Shown piece after piece: positions 1-7,682 of a stretch of DNA of 64,000 nt. Every line of letters begins with the position of its first letter. Positions within the stretch are counted from its first letter, which is position 1. The notes beneath the pieces are model-generated. The model was given only the letters and a program-made list of their open reading frames with translations. It had not been told where the DNA came from and ran no database searches. The translations under genes and the position numbers were made by a program. Source of the DNA: Streptomyces xylophagus (GTDB lineage Bacteria; Actinomycetota; Actinomycetes; Streptomycetales; Streptomycetaceae); NCBI RefSeq assembly GCF_000716435.1, contig NZ_JNWO01000011.1:186001-250000 (forward strand), written 5' to 3'.

Positions 1-46
1 TCTTCGGAGGTGCAGCCGGTTAGCCGTCATATCGCCCGTGAAGGGT

Positions 47-60
47 GTTTCACGTGGAAC
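47..60. other. parS-like site (one mismatch)
   Basis: The 14 bases read GTTTCACGTGGAAC, one change from the Streptomyces ParB-binding consensus GTTTCACGTGAAAC. It lies next to the left direct repeat. Confidence 0.6.
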
Positions 61-84
61 ATGGGCCGTCGCATCCACCAGGTG

Positions 85-120
85 CGGCGGCCCTCGGCGT
101 ACACCTAGTTGCGTCCGGCA
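85..120 (+). repeat. 36-bp direct repeat, left copy
   Basis: This segment matches 1146-1181 at 33 of 36 positions (offset 1061 bp), including 19 consecutive identical bases at 90-108. The right copy lies immediately before the glycosyltransferase start, so this left copy looks like a duplicate of that junction. Mismatches are at 89, 109 and 115. Confidence 0.85.
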
Positions 121-407
121 AAAACTTCTTGCCGTGAGAAGGGGGGCGCGACTGGCGACCTGGTCGGTCTCGTTCCTCTTCCAGGTTTCTGCCGCCCTTA
201 CGGCATTTATGAGGTTCTGGGTTGGCTATTGGCGTTAACCCGTTTCGATGTGTGGTGATCATCACTTATCGGAACGTTCTGGAGGGTTGCCCTGTGGATT
301 CTGTGTGTATTAAATGGAATCTGTGTGACCTGGCCTACGGATAGCTTGGTCGGAAAAATGTTGGAGCGTGAGAGCTTGATGCGCTCCTCTGGGGAATGGG
401 GGATGTC

Positions 408-842
408 ATGGGCATGAAAAACGGACGGAAGATGCTCTCTTTGGCCTTGGCAGGGGCCGCGACGACAGTCGTACTGTCGGCCACTCCCGCCTCGGCGGCG
501 TCGTACACCATGCTGTGCTCGGTCACTGGTGCGTCGGGGGCCATGACGGTCAATGGTTGGGGCAGCGGCGTCACGGACCTTCCGCTCATTCTGGCTCTGA
601 CCGACACCAAGGCGGATGGCCACCATGTGCAAATTCGGGTAGTCGGCAAGAATGAGGGCGGTGCGTTGATCACGTGGCCGTGGCACTCGAACTACGACGG
701 CAACGGAACAGAAAAGGTCTGGAACAGCACGGCCAGCTATTCCCAGGGCATCTATGACATTGGGGTTCAGATCGGGGTCTATGAGGGTGATAACCTTGTG
801 GGTTCCACCTGCACCGACTGGCTCCGCTCCGACGAGAGCTGA
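408..842 (+). CDS. Small secreted protein of unknown function
   Basis: The predicted protein has 144 residues and begins with a Sec-type signal peptide: a positively charged start (KNGRK), a hydrophobic stretch, and a likely signal peptidase site after ATPASA near residue 30. The mature part of about 115 residues is rich in Gly, Thr, Ser and aromatic residues. It has one cysteine near each end (LCSV and STCTDW), which could form a disulfide, and a pattern suggesting beta strands. ATG at 408 is chosen because a run of G at 398-402 is correctly spaced; starts at 396 and 414 are in frame. The gene stands alone in an AT-richer insert flanked by direct repeats and is followed by a strong terminator, which suggests acquisition. 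I do not recognise the family. Confidence 0.75.
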   Translation: MGMKNGRKMLSLALAGAATTVVLSATPASAASYTMLCSVTGASGAMTVNGWGSGVTDLPLILALTDTKADGHHVQIRVVGKNEGGALITWPWHSNYDGNGTEKVWNSTASYSQGIYDIGVQIGVYEGDNLVGSTCTDWLRSDES

Positions 843-851
843 GCCGACCTG

Positions 852-891
852 GGGTGCCGGAAGTAATTGAGTTTCGTTATTTCCGGCACCC
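852..891 (+). terminator. Strong hairpin terminator after the secreted-protein gene
   Basis: An 11-bp perfect stem, GGGTGCCGGAA (852-862) with TTCCGGCACCC (881-891), starts 9 bases after the stop codon. The stem can extend inward through A-T pairs. Confidence 0.85.
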
Positions 892-904
892 GAGATTGGC
901 AGTG

Positions 905-1076
905 GCGGGCCCGTTTGTCGTAGCTGATGGCGAGAGCCTTGGTGTGCCTGGGCCTGTATGAAGTGGCGTTCGACGGCCGTGCGACGTGGGCAGGCGGTCT
1001 GGTAAAGGATCTCGCCTCGCCGAATGCGTCCGCTGGTCTGGTCGATGCCCTCGGTGATCGCGGTCTGGGTGGCCAT
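905..1076 (-). pseudogene. Remnant of a transposase C-terminus (possibly IS5-like)
   Basis: Read on the minus strand, one frame gives VERHF and a second frame, directly continuing it, gives RPRHTKALAISYDKRA. Joined across a frame change this resembles the C-terminal pattern VERxFxxLKxxRxxATRYDKxA of IS5-type transposases. No start, no upstream catalytic segment and no terminal inverted repeats are visible, so this is at most a short decayed end. It lies inside the segment bounded by the 36-bp direct repeats. The assignment rests on a short motif and could be coincidental. Confidence 0.4.
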
Positions 1077-1145
1077 GATTGCTTCAGGTGCGGTCGGCGG
1101 GCGGTGCTGTCCAGCTGGATGACGGCGAACAGCGGGAGCCGTATT

Positions 1146-1181
1146 CGGCCGCCCTCGGCGTACACCTAGGTGCGTACGGCA
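1146..1181 (+). repeat. 36-bp direct repeat, right copy, containing a 10-bp palindrome
   Basis: This is the right partner of 85-120. It contains the perfect palindrome CACCTAGGTG (1163-1172), which is degraded in the left copy, and ends 2 bases before the chosen ATG of the glycosyltransferase gene. The right copy therefore probably carries the original promoter or operator sequence of that gene. Confidence 0.8.
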
Positions 1182-1183
1182 GG

Positions 1184-2692
1184 ATGTCCCCCATGCCCAG
1201 TGCAGAACTGACGCCCACGAGCGTGCACGAGCCGGATCCGGTACGGCCGACCAGGGACGACGAGGTCGCCGCCGCCGGTAGTGAACTGATCGGTGGCCCC
1301 ATCGGCCGACGCGCTCTCCTCGGGACATCCTGGTGGACTCCCGTACGGGTCGTCGCGCTGGTGGCGATCGGCATCTTCGCCCTCGGGCTGGTCCAGAAGG
1401 CGCCCTGCTACAACAGCGGTTGGTTCTTCGGTGCCAGCTCGCAGTACACGCACGCGTGCTACTCGGACATCCCGCACCTCTATCAGGGGCGCGGCTTCGC
1501 CGACGGACTCGTGCCGTACTTCGACAAGCTCCCCGGCGACATGCAGTACCTCGAATACCCGGTGCTGACCGGTGTGTTCATGGAGGTGGCCGCCTGGCTC
1601 ACGCCGGGCAGCGGCAGCATCCAGCACCAGGAACAGTGGTACTGGATGGTCAACGCCGGGATGCTGATGGTGTGCGCGGCCATCATCGTCGTCTGCGTCA
1701 GCCGTACGCACGCCCGCCGCCCCTGGGACGGCCTGCTGGTCGCCCTGGCGCCCGCCTTCGCGCTGACCGCCACCATCAACTGGGACCTGCTGGCGGTCGC
1801 TCTGACGGCCGCGGCGATGCTGATGTGGTCTCGGGGCCGTTCCCTCGCGTTCGGCGTCCTGTTGGGCCTTGCCACGGCCGCCAAGCTGTATCCCGTCTTC
1901 CTGCTCGGCGCCTTGTTCCTGCTGTGCTGGCGCGCGGGCAAGTGGCGGGACTTCGGGAAGGCGCTCGGCGGAACCGTCGTCGCCTGGCTGGCGGTGAACC
2001 TGCCGGTGATGCTCTTCGCCTTCGACGGTTGGTCGAAGTTCTACACGTTCAGCCAGGAACGGGGCGTCGACTTCGGGTCGTTCTGGCTGATCCTGGCCCA
2101 GAACTCGAGCGACCCGCTCAGCACCGACACCGTCAACACGTTCGCCACACTGCTGATGCTGCTGTGCTGCGGAGGTATCGCGGCGCTCACGATGACCGCT
2201 CCGCGCCGGCCGCGCTTCGCCCAACTGGTCTTCCTGATCGTCGCGGCGTTCATCGTGACCAACAAGGTCTACTCGCCGCAGTACGTGCTGTGGCTGGTCC
2301 CCCTGGCCGTGCTGGCTCGGCCGAAGTGGCGGGACTTCCTGATCTGGCAGGCGTGCGAGGTGGCGTACTTCCTGGGGATCTGGATGTACCTCGCGTACAC
2401 GACCAGCGGAGACGCCCACAAGGGCCTGCCGACCGACGGCTACCACTGGGCCATCGGCCTGCACCTGCTGGGCACGCTCTACCTGTGCGCCGTGATCGTG
2501 CGGGACATCCTCATGCCGGAGCGGGACGTGGTGCGCCTGGCGGGCGACGACGACCCCTCGGGCGGGGTGCTCGACCGGGCGGAGGACGTGTACGTGTTCG
2601 GGGCCGCCGCCCGCCCGGGGCGGCACGCGGCTCCCTTCGACGGACCGCAGGTGGAGTGGGGCAGCGAGGGACCGGCGGACCGTTCGCTCTGA
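1184..2692 (+). CDS. Multi-spanning membrane glycosyltransferase, GT87 (DUF2029) type
   Basis: The 502-residue protein has a short cytoplasmic N-terminus and then about ten hydrophobic segments from residue 50 onward, the layout of GT87 polyprenyl-phosphate-mannose-dependent mannosyltransferases of actinobacteria. Acidic and aromatic residues in the first large extracytoplasmic loop (CYSDIPHLY, then LPGDMQYLEYPV) fit the family's catalytic loop. Members use lipid-linked mannose outside the membrane; the acceptor cannot be told from sequence. ATG 1184 and ATG 1193 are both possible starts. There is no clear ribosome binding site, and the start follows the 36-bp repeat by 2 bases, so a leaderless or very short leader transcript is likely. 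The C-terminal 50 residues are a charged cytoplasmic tail. Confidence 0.85.
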   Translation: MSPMPSAELTPTSVHEPDPVRPTRDDEVAAAGSELIGGPIGRRALLGTSWWTPVRVVALVAIGIFALGLVQKAPCYNSGWFFGASSQYTHACYSDIPHLYQGRGFADGLVPYFDKLPGDMQYLEYPVLTGVFMEVAAWLTPGSGSIQHQEQWYWMVNAGMLMVCAAIIVVCVSRTHARRPWDGLLVALAPAFALTATINWDLLAVALTAAAMLMWSRGRSLAFGVLLGLATAAKLYPVFLLGALFLLCWRAGKWRDFGKALGGTVVAWLAVNLPVMLFAFDGWSKFYTFSQERGVDFGSFWLILAQNSSDPLSTDTVNTFATLLMLLCCGGIAALTMTAPRRPRFAQLVFLIVAAFIVTNKVYSPQYVLWLVPLAVLARPKWRDFLIWQACEVAYFLGIWMYLAYTTSGDAHKGLPTDGYHWAIGLHLLGTLYLCAVIVRDILMPERDVVRLAGDDDPSGGVLDRAEDVYVFGAAARPGRHAAPFDGPQVEWGSEGPADRSL

Positions 2693-2719
2693 GCGAACAG
2701 GGCGTGGAAAGACCACGTG

Positions 2720-2755
2720 AAAGGCCGTACACGGAAGGGTCCGTGTACGGCCTTT
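2720..2755. terminator. Bidirectional terminator hairpin
   Basis: A 16-bp perfect stem (2720-2735 with 2740-2755) and a 4-base loop lie between two convergent genes, 27 bases after the glycosyltransferase stop and 18 bases before the end of the minus-strand gene. Confidence 0.9.
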
Positions 2756-2773
2756 CAGCTGTTCCGGAGGTGC

Positions 2774-3805
2774 TCAGCGGTCCACGATGCGGTCGAACTG
2801 CGTGGTGGTGTGCCGCAGATGGGCCACCAGCTCCTCGCCGACCTTCGGCTCGGCCGCTTCCGCCGGCACGAACAGGATCGAGACCTGCATGTGCGGGGGC
2901 TCGGCGAACCAGCGCTGCTTGCCGTCCCAGACGAACGGAGAGAGATTCCGGTTGACCGTGGCGAGGCCGGCGCGGGCGACGCCCTTGGCGCGCGGCATGA
3001 CGCCGTGCAGCGCCTTGGGGGCCTCCAGGCCCACCCCGTGCGACGTACCGCCCGCCACGACCACCAGATAGCCGTCCGAGGCCGCCTTCTGCTGCCGGTA
3101 GCCGAAGCGGTCGCCCTTGGAGACCCGGGTGACGTCCAGGACCGCCCCGCGGTACTCGGTGGCCTCGTGGTCCCCCAGCCACAGCCGGGTGCCGATACGG
3201 GCGCGGAAGCGGGTCTGCGGGAACTGCTGCTGCAGCCGGGCGAGTTCCTCGGCCTTGAGGTGGCTGACGAACATCGTGTGCAACGGCAGCCGGGCGGCGC
3301 GCAGCCGGTCCATCCAGCCGATGACCTCCTCGACGGCGTCCGAGCCGTCGGTACGGTCCAGCGGGAGGTGGATGGCGAAGCCCTCCAGGCGGACGTTCTC
3401 TATGGCGGAGTGCAACTGCGGCAGTTCCTGCTCGCTGACGCCGTGCCGCTTCATCGAGGACATCACCTCGATGACCACACGGGCGCCCACGAGGCCGTAC
3501 ACACCGTCGATGGACGACACCGAGCGGATCACCCGGTCCGGCAGCGGAACGGGCTCCTCGCCGCGGCGGTACGGCGTCAGCACCAGCAGGTCACCGCCGA
3601 ACCAGTCCTTGATCCGGGCGGCCTCGTACGTCGTGCCGACGGCGAGGACGTCCGCGCCCAGACGCGTCGCCTCCTCCGCCAGCCGCTCGTGCCCGAAGCC
3701 GTAGCCGTTGCCCTTGCAGACAGGGACGAGCCCGGGGAACTGCTCGGCGACGTGCTTGTGATGCGCCCGCCAGCGCGCGGTGTCGACGTAGAGCGTGAGC
3801 GCCAT
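2774..3805 (-). CDS. Alanine racemase N-terminal-domain (PLP fold III) protein
   Basis: The 343-residue protein begins MALTLYVDTARW and carries VCKGNGYGFG near residue 33, which corresponds to the PLP-lysine motif (VKANAYGHG) of alanine racemases. Barrel segments follow (GADVLAVGT, VVIEVMSSMKRHG, RIGTRLWLGD). It lacks a convincing full alanine racemase C-terminal domain, so catalytic racemisation is uncertain; a PLP-dependent amino-acid isomerase or PLP-binding role is equally possible. It lies 83 bases downstream of femX on the same strand and is probably co-transcribed, which suggests a link to the amino acids of the peptidoglycan cross-bridge. An upstream in-frame extension to 3952 exists but is low-complexity, so ATG 3805 is preferred. 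Confidence 0.85.
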   Translation of the reverse strand: MALTLYVDTARWRAHHKHVAEQFPGLVPVCKGNGYGFGHERLAEEATRLGADVLAVGTTYEAARIKDWFGGDLLVLTPYRRGEEPVPLPDRVIRSVSSIDGVYGLVGARVVIEVMSSMKRHGVSEQELPQLHSAIENVRLEGFAIHLPLDRTDGSDAVEEVIGWMDRLRAARLPLHTMFVSHLKAEELARLQQQFPQTRFRARIGTRLWLGDHEATEYRGAVLDVTRVSKGDRFGYRQQKAASDGYLVVVAGGTSHGVGLEAPKALHGVMPRAKGVARAGLATVNRNLSPFVWDGKQRWFAEPPHMQVSILFVPAEAAEPKVGEELVAHLRHTTTQFDRIVDR

Positions 3806-3888
3806 GGCCGGACCTGGAACCTTTCGGGTGGCTGCGGTGTAACGGAGGTGTGGGAGCGATCGACGGTATCGAAGCGAGGACCGTGCGG

Positions 3889-5010
3889 TCAGCGGCGCGA
3901 CATGTAGATGTCGAGCGCCTTGTGGAGCAGCTTGTTCAGCGGGAAGTCCCACTCACCGAGGTACTCGGCGGCCTGGCCGCCGGTGCCCACCTTGAACTGG
4001 ATCAGACCGAAGAGATGGTCGGTCTCGTCCAGCGAGTCGGAGATGCCGCGCAGGTCGTAGACGGTGGCGCCGAGCGCGTAGGCGTCGCGCAGCATGCGCC
4101 ACTGCATCGCGTTCGAGGGCCGGACGTCACGGCCGATGTTGTCGGAGGCGCCGTAGGAGTACCAGACGTGCCCGCCGACCACGAGCATCGTCGCCGCCGA
4201 CAAGTTCACCCCGTTGTGCCGGGCGAAGTACAGCCGCATCCGGTTGGGGTCCTCGGTGTTGAGGGCCGTCCACATGCGCTGGAAGTACGACAGCGGGCGG
4301 GGCCGGAAGTGGTCGCGCACCGCCGTGATCTCGTACAGCCGCTGCCATTCCTCGAGGTCCTGGTAACCGCCCTGGACGACCTCGACACCGGCCTTCTCGG
4401 CCTTCTTGATGTTGCGGCGCCACAGCTGGTTGAAGTTCTTGTGGACCTCTTCGAGGGAGCGGTTCGCCAGCGGCACCTGGTAGACGTAGCGGGGCTGGAC
4501 GTCGCCGAAGCCGGCACCGCCGTCCTCGCCCTGCTGCCAACCCATGCGGCGCAGTTTGTCGGCCACCTCGAAGGCGCGCGGTTCGATGAAGTCGGCCTCG
4601 ATGTCGCGCAGTCGCTTCACGTCCGGGTTCTGGATGCCCGCCTTGATGGAGGTGGCCTCCCAGCGCCGGATGATGACCGGCGGGCCCATCTTCACCGAGA
4701 AGGCGCCCTGGTGCTTGAGGTGGGCCAGCATCGGCTGGATCCAGTCGTCCAGATTCGGCGCGAACCAGTTGATGACCGGACCCTCGGGCAGATAGGCCAA
4801 GTAGCGCTTGATCTTCGGGAGTTGCCGGTAGAGGACCAGACCCACGCCGACGAGCTCGCCGTTCTTCTCGTCGAACCAGCCGAGGCTCTCGGAGCGCCAC
4901 TCCGCCTTCACATCAGCCCATGCCGGGACCTGCATGTGGCTCGCCGAGGGCAGGCTCTGGATGAATGCCAGATGCTGCTCACGGCTGATGGTCCTCAGGG
5001 TCAGGCTCAT
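3889..5010 (-). CDS. femX: FemX-type peptidoglycan branch aminoacyltransferase (Fem/MurJ-bridge family)
   Basis: The 373-residue protein is a FemABX-family aminoacyl-tRNA-dependent transferase with two GNAT-like halves. Recognisable stretches include MQVPAWADVKAEW near residue 27, GPVINWF, YVYQVPLANRSLEEVHKNF, a charged helical arm (RRNIKKAEKAGVEV) and YDLRGI near the end. In S. coelicolor the FemX protein adds the first amino acid, glycine, to the LL-diaminopimelate of lipid-linked peptidoglycan precursors at the cytoplasmic membrane face. The ATG at 5010 is preceded by GAGGAG at good spacing. Its placement before the PLP-fold protein in the same direction suggests a small cell-wall operon. 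The gene looks intact and of normal family length. Confidence 0.93.
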   Translation of the reverse strand: MSLTLRTISREQHLAFIQSLPSASHMQVPAWADVKAEWRSESLGWFDEKNGELVGVGLVLYRQLPKIKRYLAYLPEGPVINWFAPNLDDWIQPMLAHLKHQGAFSVKMGPPVIIRRWEATSIKAGIQNPDVKRLRDIEADFIEPRAFEVADKLRRMGWQQGEDGGAGFGDVQPRYVYQVPLANRSLEEVHKNFNQLWRRNIKKAEKAGVEVVQGGYQDLEEWQRLYEITAVRDHFRPRPLSYFQRMWTALNTEDPNRMRLYFARHNGVNLSAATMLVVGGHVWYSYGASDNIGRDVRPSNAMQWRMLRDAYALGATVYDLRGISDSLDETDHLFGLIQFKVGTGGQAAEYLGEWDFPLNKLLHKALDIYMSRR

Positions 5011-5168
5011 TCGGGGCGCTCCTCGGGCTGGTGTGTCCCCATGGGTACAGGGGCTCCGGCTCTCGCGCCGAAGCCTACTGCGCCTCGCGAGCGCCCCGAC
5101 TGGGCGTATGCAACCTTCGCCTCGGCCTGTGGGCCGCCAAGGCGTTCCGTGTTGTTTTACGCGGAGTT

Positions 5169-5184
5169 CGGACTACGGAGTCCG
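5169..5184 (-). terminator. Short hairpin between the small membrane protein and femX
   Basis: CGGACT (5169-5174) and AGTCCG (5179-5184) form a 6-bp stem with loop ACGG directly after the stop of the minus-strand gene ending at 5190. The stem is short, so termination is probably partial. Confidence 0.5.
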
Positions 5185-5189
5185 GCGCG

Positions 5190-5504
5190 TCAGTTGATGA
5201 CGCCGCCGAACAGGCCGCCGTGCGCCATGCCGAGGAAGAATCCGACACCCGCGGCACCGAGACCCAGGATCAGGCCGAAGCGCTCCCTCGTCGTCTCGGA
5301 GATCCACTGCCCGTAGGCGCCGGTGAGGATGCCCACCAGGCCGGCCCAAGAGCTGAGCAGATGCAGGCTGTGGAAGAACCCCGTGATGAACGCGGTCAGC
5401 CCGAGCACCAGGGTCACCGCGAGCAGCGTGTCCTGGAGCGGGTGGGGCTTGCCGTCTGTGGCGAAAAGAGAACCGGCGGTGTTGGGTCGCAATGCCTGTG
5501 CCAT
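5190..5504 (-). CDS. Small three-helix membrane protein
   Basis: The 104-residue protein starts MAQALRPNTAG and has three hydrophobic segments (about residues 28-50, 52-68 and 80-100). There are glycine-rich turns and no charged residues inside the helices. ATG 5504 is chosen because GGAGG lies 6 bases upstream; an open frame further upstream has atypical composition. The gene is divergent from rpsF and upstream of femX on the same strand. It is a conserved Streptomyces hypothetical membrane protein whose function I do not know. Confidence 0.85.
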   Translation of the reverse strand: MAQALRPNTAGSLFATDGKPHPLQDTLLAVTLVLGLTAFITGFFHSLHLLSSWAGLVGILTGAYGQWISETTRERFGLILGLGAAGVGFFLGMAHGGLFGGVIN

Positions 5505-5780
5505 GTGGCACCTCCTGCGGAAGGCGGCGCATCGTCGCGCCGGACACACCCGATGTGTACAGATTGACGCTCTCCGCCACCGGATTTCAACCGGAAGCCG
5601 GTCTGCGGGTACTCTGTACCCTCTGCACTGGTGTCTGCCCATGCCACGACTCGGAATCCCCTCAAGGGGCACCCGATGTCAGTGGCGGCTGTTTTACTGG
5701 CACACACTGTTGCTTACGCATCACAACCCTCCTGCCACGGATCGACCGTGGCCGCTGAGTCCAAAGGAGGTGGGTTCCAC
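5505..5780 (+). promoter_or_regulatory. rpsF leader region with promoter candidate and hairpin
   Basis: A plausible sigma-70-type promoter is TTCAAC (5586-5591), an 18-bp spacer, and TACTCT (5610-5615), which gives a leader of about 160 bases. Just before the ribosome binding site (AAAGGAGG, 5763-5770) a hairpin forms from GCCACGG (5734-5740) and CCGTGGC (5746-5752). In many bacteria the S6-S18 complex represses rpsF through a leader structure. This hairpin is a candidate for that, but I cannot confirm the S6-S18 motif by eye. Confidence 0.45.
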
Positions 5781-6071
5781 ATGCGTCACTACGAGGTGAT
5801 GGTCATCCTCGACCCCGATCTGGAGGAGCGCGCTGTCTCCCCCCTGATCGAGAACTTCCTCTCCGTCGTCCGTGAGGGCAACGGAAAGGTCGAGAAGGTC
5901 GACACCTGGGGCCGTCGTCGTCTCTCGTACGAGATCAAGAAGAAGCCCGAGGGCATCTACTCGGTCATCGACCTGCAGGCCGAGCCTGCGGTCGTCAAGG
6001 AGCTCGACCGCCAGATGAACCTGAACGAGTCGGTCCTCCGGACCAAGGTCCTCCGCCCCGAGACCCACTGA
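5781..6071 (+). CDS. rpsF: 30S ribosomal protein S6
   Basis: The 96-residue protein begins [16 protein letters not shown] and ends in TKVLRPETH, typical of bacterial S6. It carries the family signature around [18 protein letters not shown]6 pairs with S18 on the platform of the 30S subunit. The ATG at 5781 follows a strong AAAGGAGG. It is the first gene of the rpsF-ssb-rpsR-rplI operon, and the S18 partner is encoded two genes later. An open frame upstream (from 5631) is leader sequence, not protein. Confidence 0.97.
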
Positions 6072-6148
6072 GCATCCTGCTCAGCTGATCTCGGGATTCG
6101 AGTAGCAGCACCAAGCAGCCAGCAGCAAACCCGCCGAGAGGTTCCCCC

Positions 6149-6757
6149 ATGGCAGGCGAGACCGTCATCACGGTCGTCGGCAATCTTGTCGACGACCCCG
6201 AGCTGCGCTTCACCCCTTCCGGTGCGGCGGTCGCGAAGTTCCGTGTCGCGTCCACTCCCCGCACCTTCGACCGCCAGACGAACGAGTGGAAGGACGGCGA
6301 AAGCCTCTTCCTCACCTGCTCGGTCTGGCGTCAGGCGGCGGAGAACGTCGCCGAATCGCTCCAGCGAGGCATGCGCGTCATCGTGCAGGGCCGGCTGAAG
6401 CAGCGGTCCTACGAGGACCGTGAGGGCGTCAAGCGCACGGTCTACGAACTGGACGTCGAGGAAGTCGGCGCCAGCCTGCGCAGTGCCACGGCCAAGGTCA
6501 CCAAGACCGCCGGTGGCGCTCGCGGTGGCCAGGGCGGCGGTTTCGGCGGCGGTGGTGGCGGTGGCCAGGGTGGCGGCGGCTGGGGTGGAAACTCCGGCGG
6601 CGGTCAGCCGGCCGGCGGCGCTCCCGCCGACGACCCTTGGGCCACCAGCGCTCCCGCCGGTGGCAACCAGGGCGGCGGCGGTGGCGGCTGGGGTGGAAAC
6701 TCCGGCGGCGCCAGCGGTGGCGGTGGCGGCGGCTACTCGGACGAACCCCCCTTCTAG
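6149..6757 (+). CDS. ssb: Single-stranded DNA-binding protein
   Basis: The 202-residue protein has an OB-fold DNA-binding domain in residues 1-115 ([46 protein letters not shown]). A long Gly-rich linker and the acidic tip YSDEPPF, which recruits replication and repair partners, follow. It is the essential housekeeping SSB, placed as usual between rpsF and rpsR. The linker contains a duplicated WGGNSGG block, encoded by near-identical DNA at about 6577-6604 and 6684-6711, so its length is likely to vary between strains by slippage or recombination. Confidence 0.97.
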   Translation: MAGETVITVVGNLVDDPELRFTPSGAAVAKFRVASTPRTFDRQTNEWKDGESLFLTCSVWRQAAENVAESLQRGMRVIVQGRLKQRSYEDREGVKRTVYELDVEEVGASLRSATAKVTKTAGGARGGQGGGFGGGGGGGQGGGGWGGNSGGGQPAGGAPADDPWATSAPAGGNQGGGGGGWGGNSGGASGGGGGGYSDEPPF

Positions 6758-6814
6758 GCCTTCGGGCCGAGGGTGGGTCGTACCCACACTTCTTGATCAC
6801 ACAGGAGATACACC

Positions 6815-7051
6815 ATGGCGAAGCCGCCTGTGCGCAAGCCGAAGAAGAAGGTCTGCGCATTCTGCAAGGACAAGGTCCAGTACGTGGACTACAAGGACAC
6901 GAACATGCTGCGGAAGTTCATTTCCGACCGCGGCAAGATCCGTGCCCGCCGGGTGACCGGCAACTGCACTCAGCACCAGCGTGACGTCGCCACGGCCGTG
7001 AAGAACAGCCGTGAGATGGCGCTGCTGCCCTACACCTCCACCGCGCGATAA
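6815..7051 (+). CDS. rpsR: 30S ribosomal protein S18
   Basis: The 78-residue protein reads [20 protein letters not shown] and then the conserved [17 protein letters not shown] and [18 protein letters not shown]. The CAFC pair and the third cysteine in GNC make it the zinc-binding (C+) form. Streptomyces also carry a cysteine-free paralog under zinc control, so this is the zinc-replete copy. It binds S6 on the small subunit. GGAG lies 8 bases before the ATG, and the gene sits between ssb and rplI in the operon. Confidence 0.97.
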   Translation: MAKPPVRKPKKKVCAFCKDKVQYVDYKDTNMLRKFISDRGKIRARRVTGNCTQHQRDVATAVKNSREMALLPYTSTAR

Positions 7052-7069
7052 GGGAAGGGTGACCGACCA

Positions 7070-7516
7070 ATGAAGATCATCCTCACCCACGAGGTCTCCG
7101 GCCTCGGTGCCGCGGGCGACGTCGTCGACGTCAAGGACGGTTACGCTCGCAACTACCTGATCCCGCGGAATTTCGCTATCCGCTGGACCAAGGGTGGCGA
7201 GAAGGACGTCGAGCAGATCCGTCGTGCTCGCAAGATCCACGAGATTCAGACCATCGAGCAGGCCAACTCTGTGAAGGCCCAGCTCGAGGGTGTCAAGGTT
7301 CGTCTGGCCGTCCGCTCCGGCGACGCCGGTCGTCTCTTCGGCTCCGTCACCCCGGCCGACATCGCTTCGGCGATCAAGGCTTCCGGTGGCCCCGAGGTCG
7401 ACAAGCGTCGTATCGAGCTGTCTGCCCCGATCAAGACCCTGGGCGCCCACGAGACGTCCGTGCGTCTGCACCCCGAGGTTGCCGCCAAGGTCAACATCGA
7501 GGTCATCGCGGCCTGA
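7070..7516 (+). CDS. rplI: 50S ribosomal protein L9
   Basis: The 148-residue protein begins [38 protein letters not shown] sequence, the L9 N-terminal signature that binds 23S rRNA. A connecting helix (residues about 40-75) and a C-terminal domain ending VNIEVIAA follow. It begins 18 bases after rpsR and is the last gene of the operon, ahead of a strong terminator. Confidence 0.97.
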   Translation: MKIILTHEVSGLGAAGDVVDVKDGYARNYLIPRNFAIRWTKGGEKDVEQIRRARKIHEIQTIEQANSVKAQLEGVKVRLAVRSGDAGRLFGSVTPADIASAIKASGGPEVDKRRIELSAPIKTLGAHETSVRLHPEVAAKVNIEVIAA

Positions 7517-7539
7517 CCGCTGCGCTCGGCATAGCTGAG

Positions 7540-7573
7540 AGAGGGGCCGCACCCGTTGGGGTGCGGCCCCTCT
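7540..7573 (+). terminator. Terminator of the rpsF-ssb-rpsR-rplI operon
   Basis: A 15-bp stem, AGAGGGGCCGCACCC (7540-7554) with its complement (7559-7573), and a 4-base loop begin 23 bases after the rplI stop. Confidence 0.92.
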
Positions 7574-7637
7574 GCTGTGTGCGGGGCTGCGGGATACGGC
7601 TCGCGTGTTGAGTTCGGGACGGCGCTACGGCGCTCAT

Positions 7638-7680
7638 GTTTCACGTGAAACATGACAGCGTGCGGTGTTTCACGTGAAAC
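7638..7680. other. Pair of perfect parS sites
   Basis: Two exact copies of GTTTCACGTGAAAC lie at 7638-7651 and 7667-7680, with starts 29 bp apart. They lie between the convergent rplI and MATE genes, the second one ending 2 bases before the MATE stop codon. ParB binding here would help organise the origin region. Confidence 0.93.
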
Positions 7681-7682
7681 GG

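Larger units (their letters stand above)
1..407. other. Left-edge region without a supported gene, AT-richer than its surroundings
   Basis: No convincing coding sequence is seen. Frame 1 is open from base 1 to a TAG at 106-108, so the tail of a gene starting left of the window is possible, but its translation resembles nothing I recognise. From about 200 to 400 the base composition is clearly poorer in G+C than the rest of the window. The stretch holds a one-mismatch parS site (47-60), the left copy of a 36-bp direct repeat (85-120), and presumably the promoter of the secreted-protein gene that follows. Confidence 0.5.

Noticed and set aside
207..1328. Long open frame on the minus strand across the secreted-protein gene and the repeats
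   Set aside because: It runs antisense through a gene with a clear signal peptide and has random-looking Arg/Pro-rich composition; only its VERHF fragment is of interest as a transposase relic.
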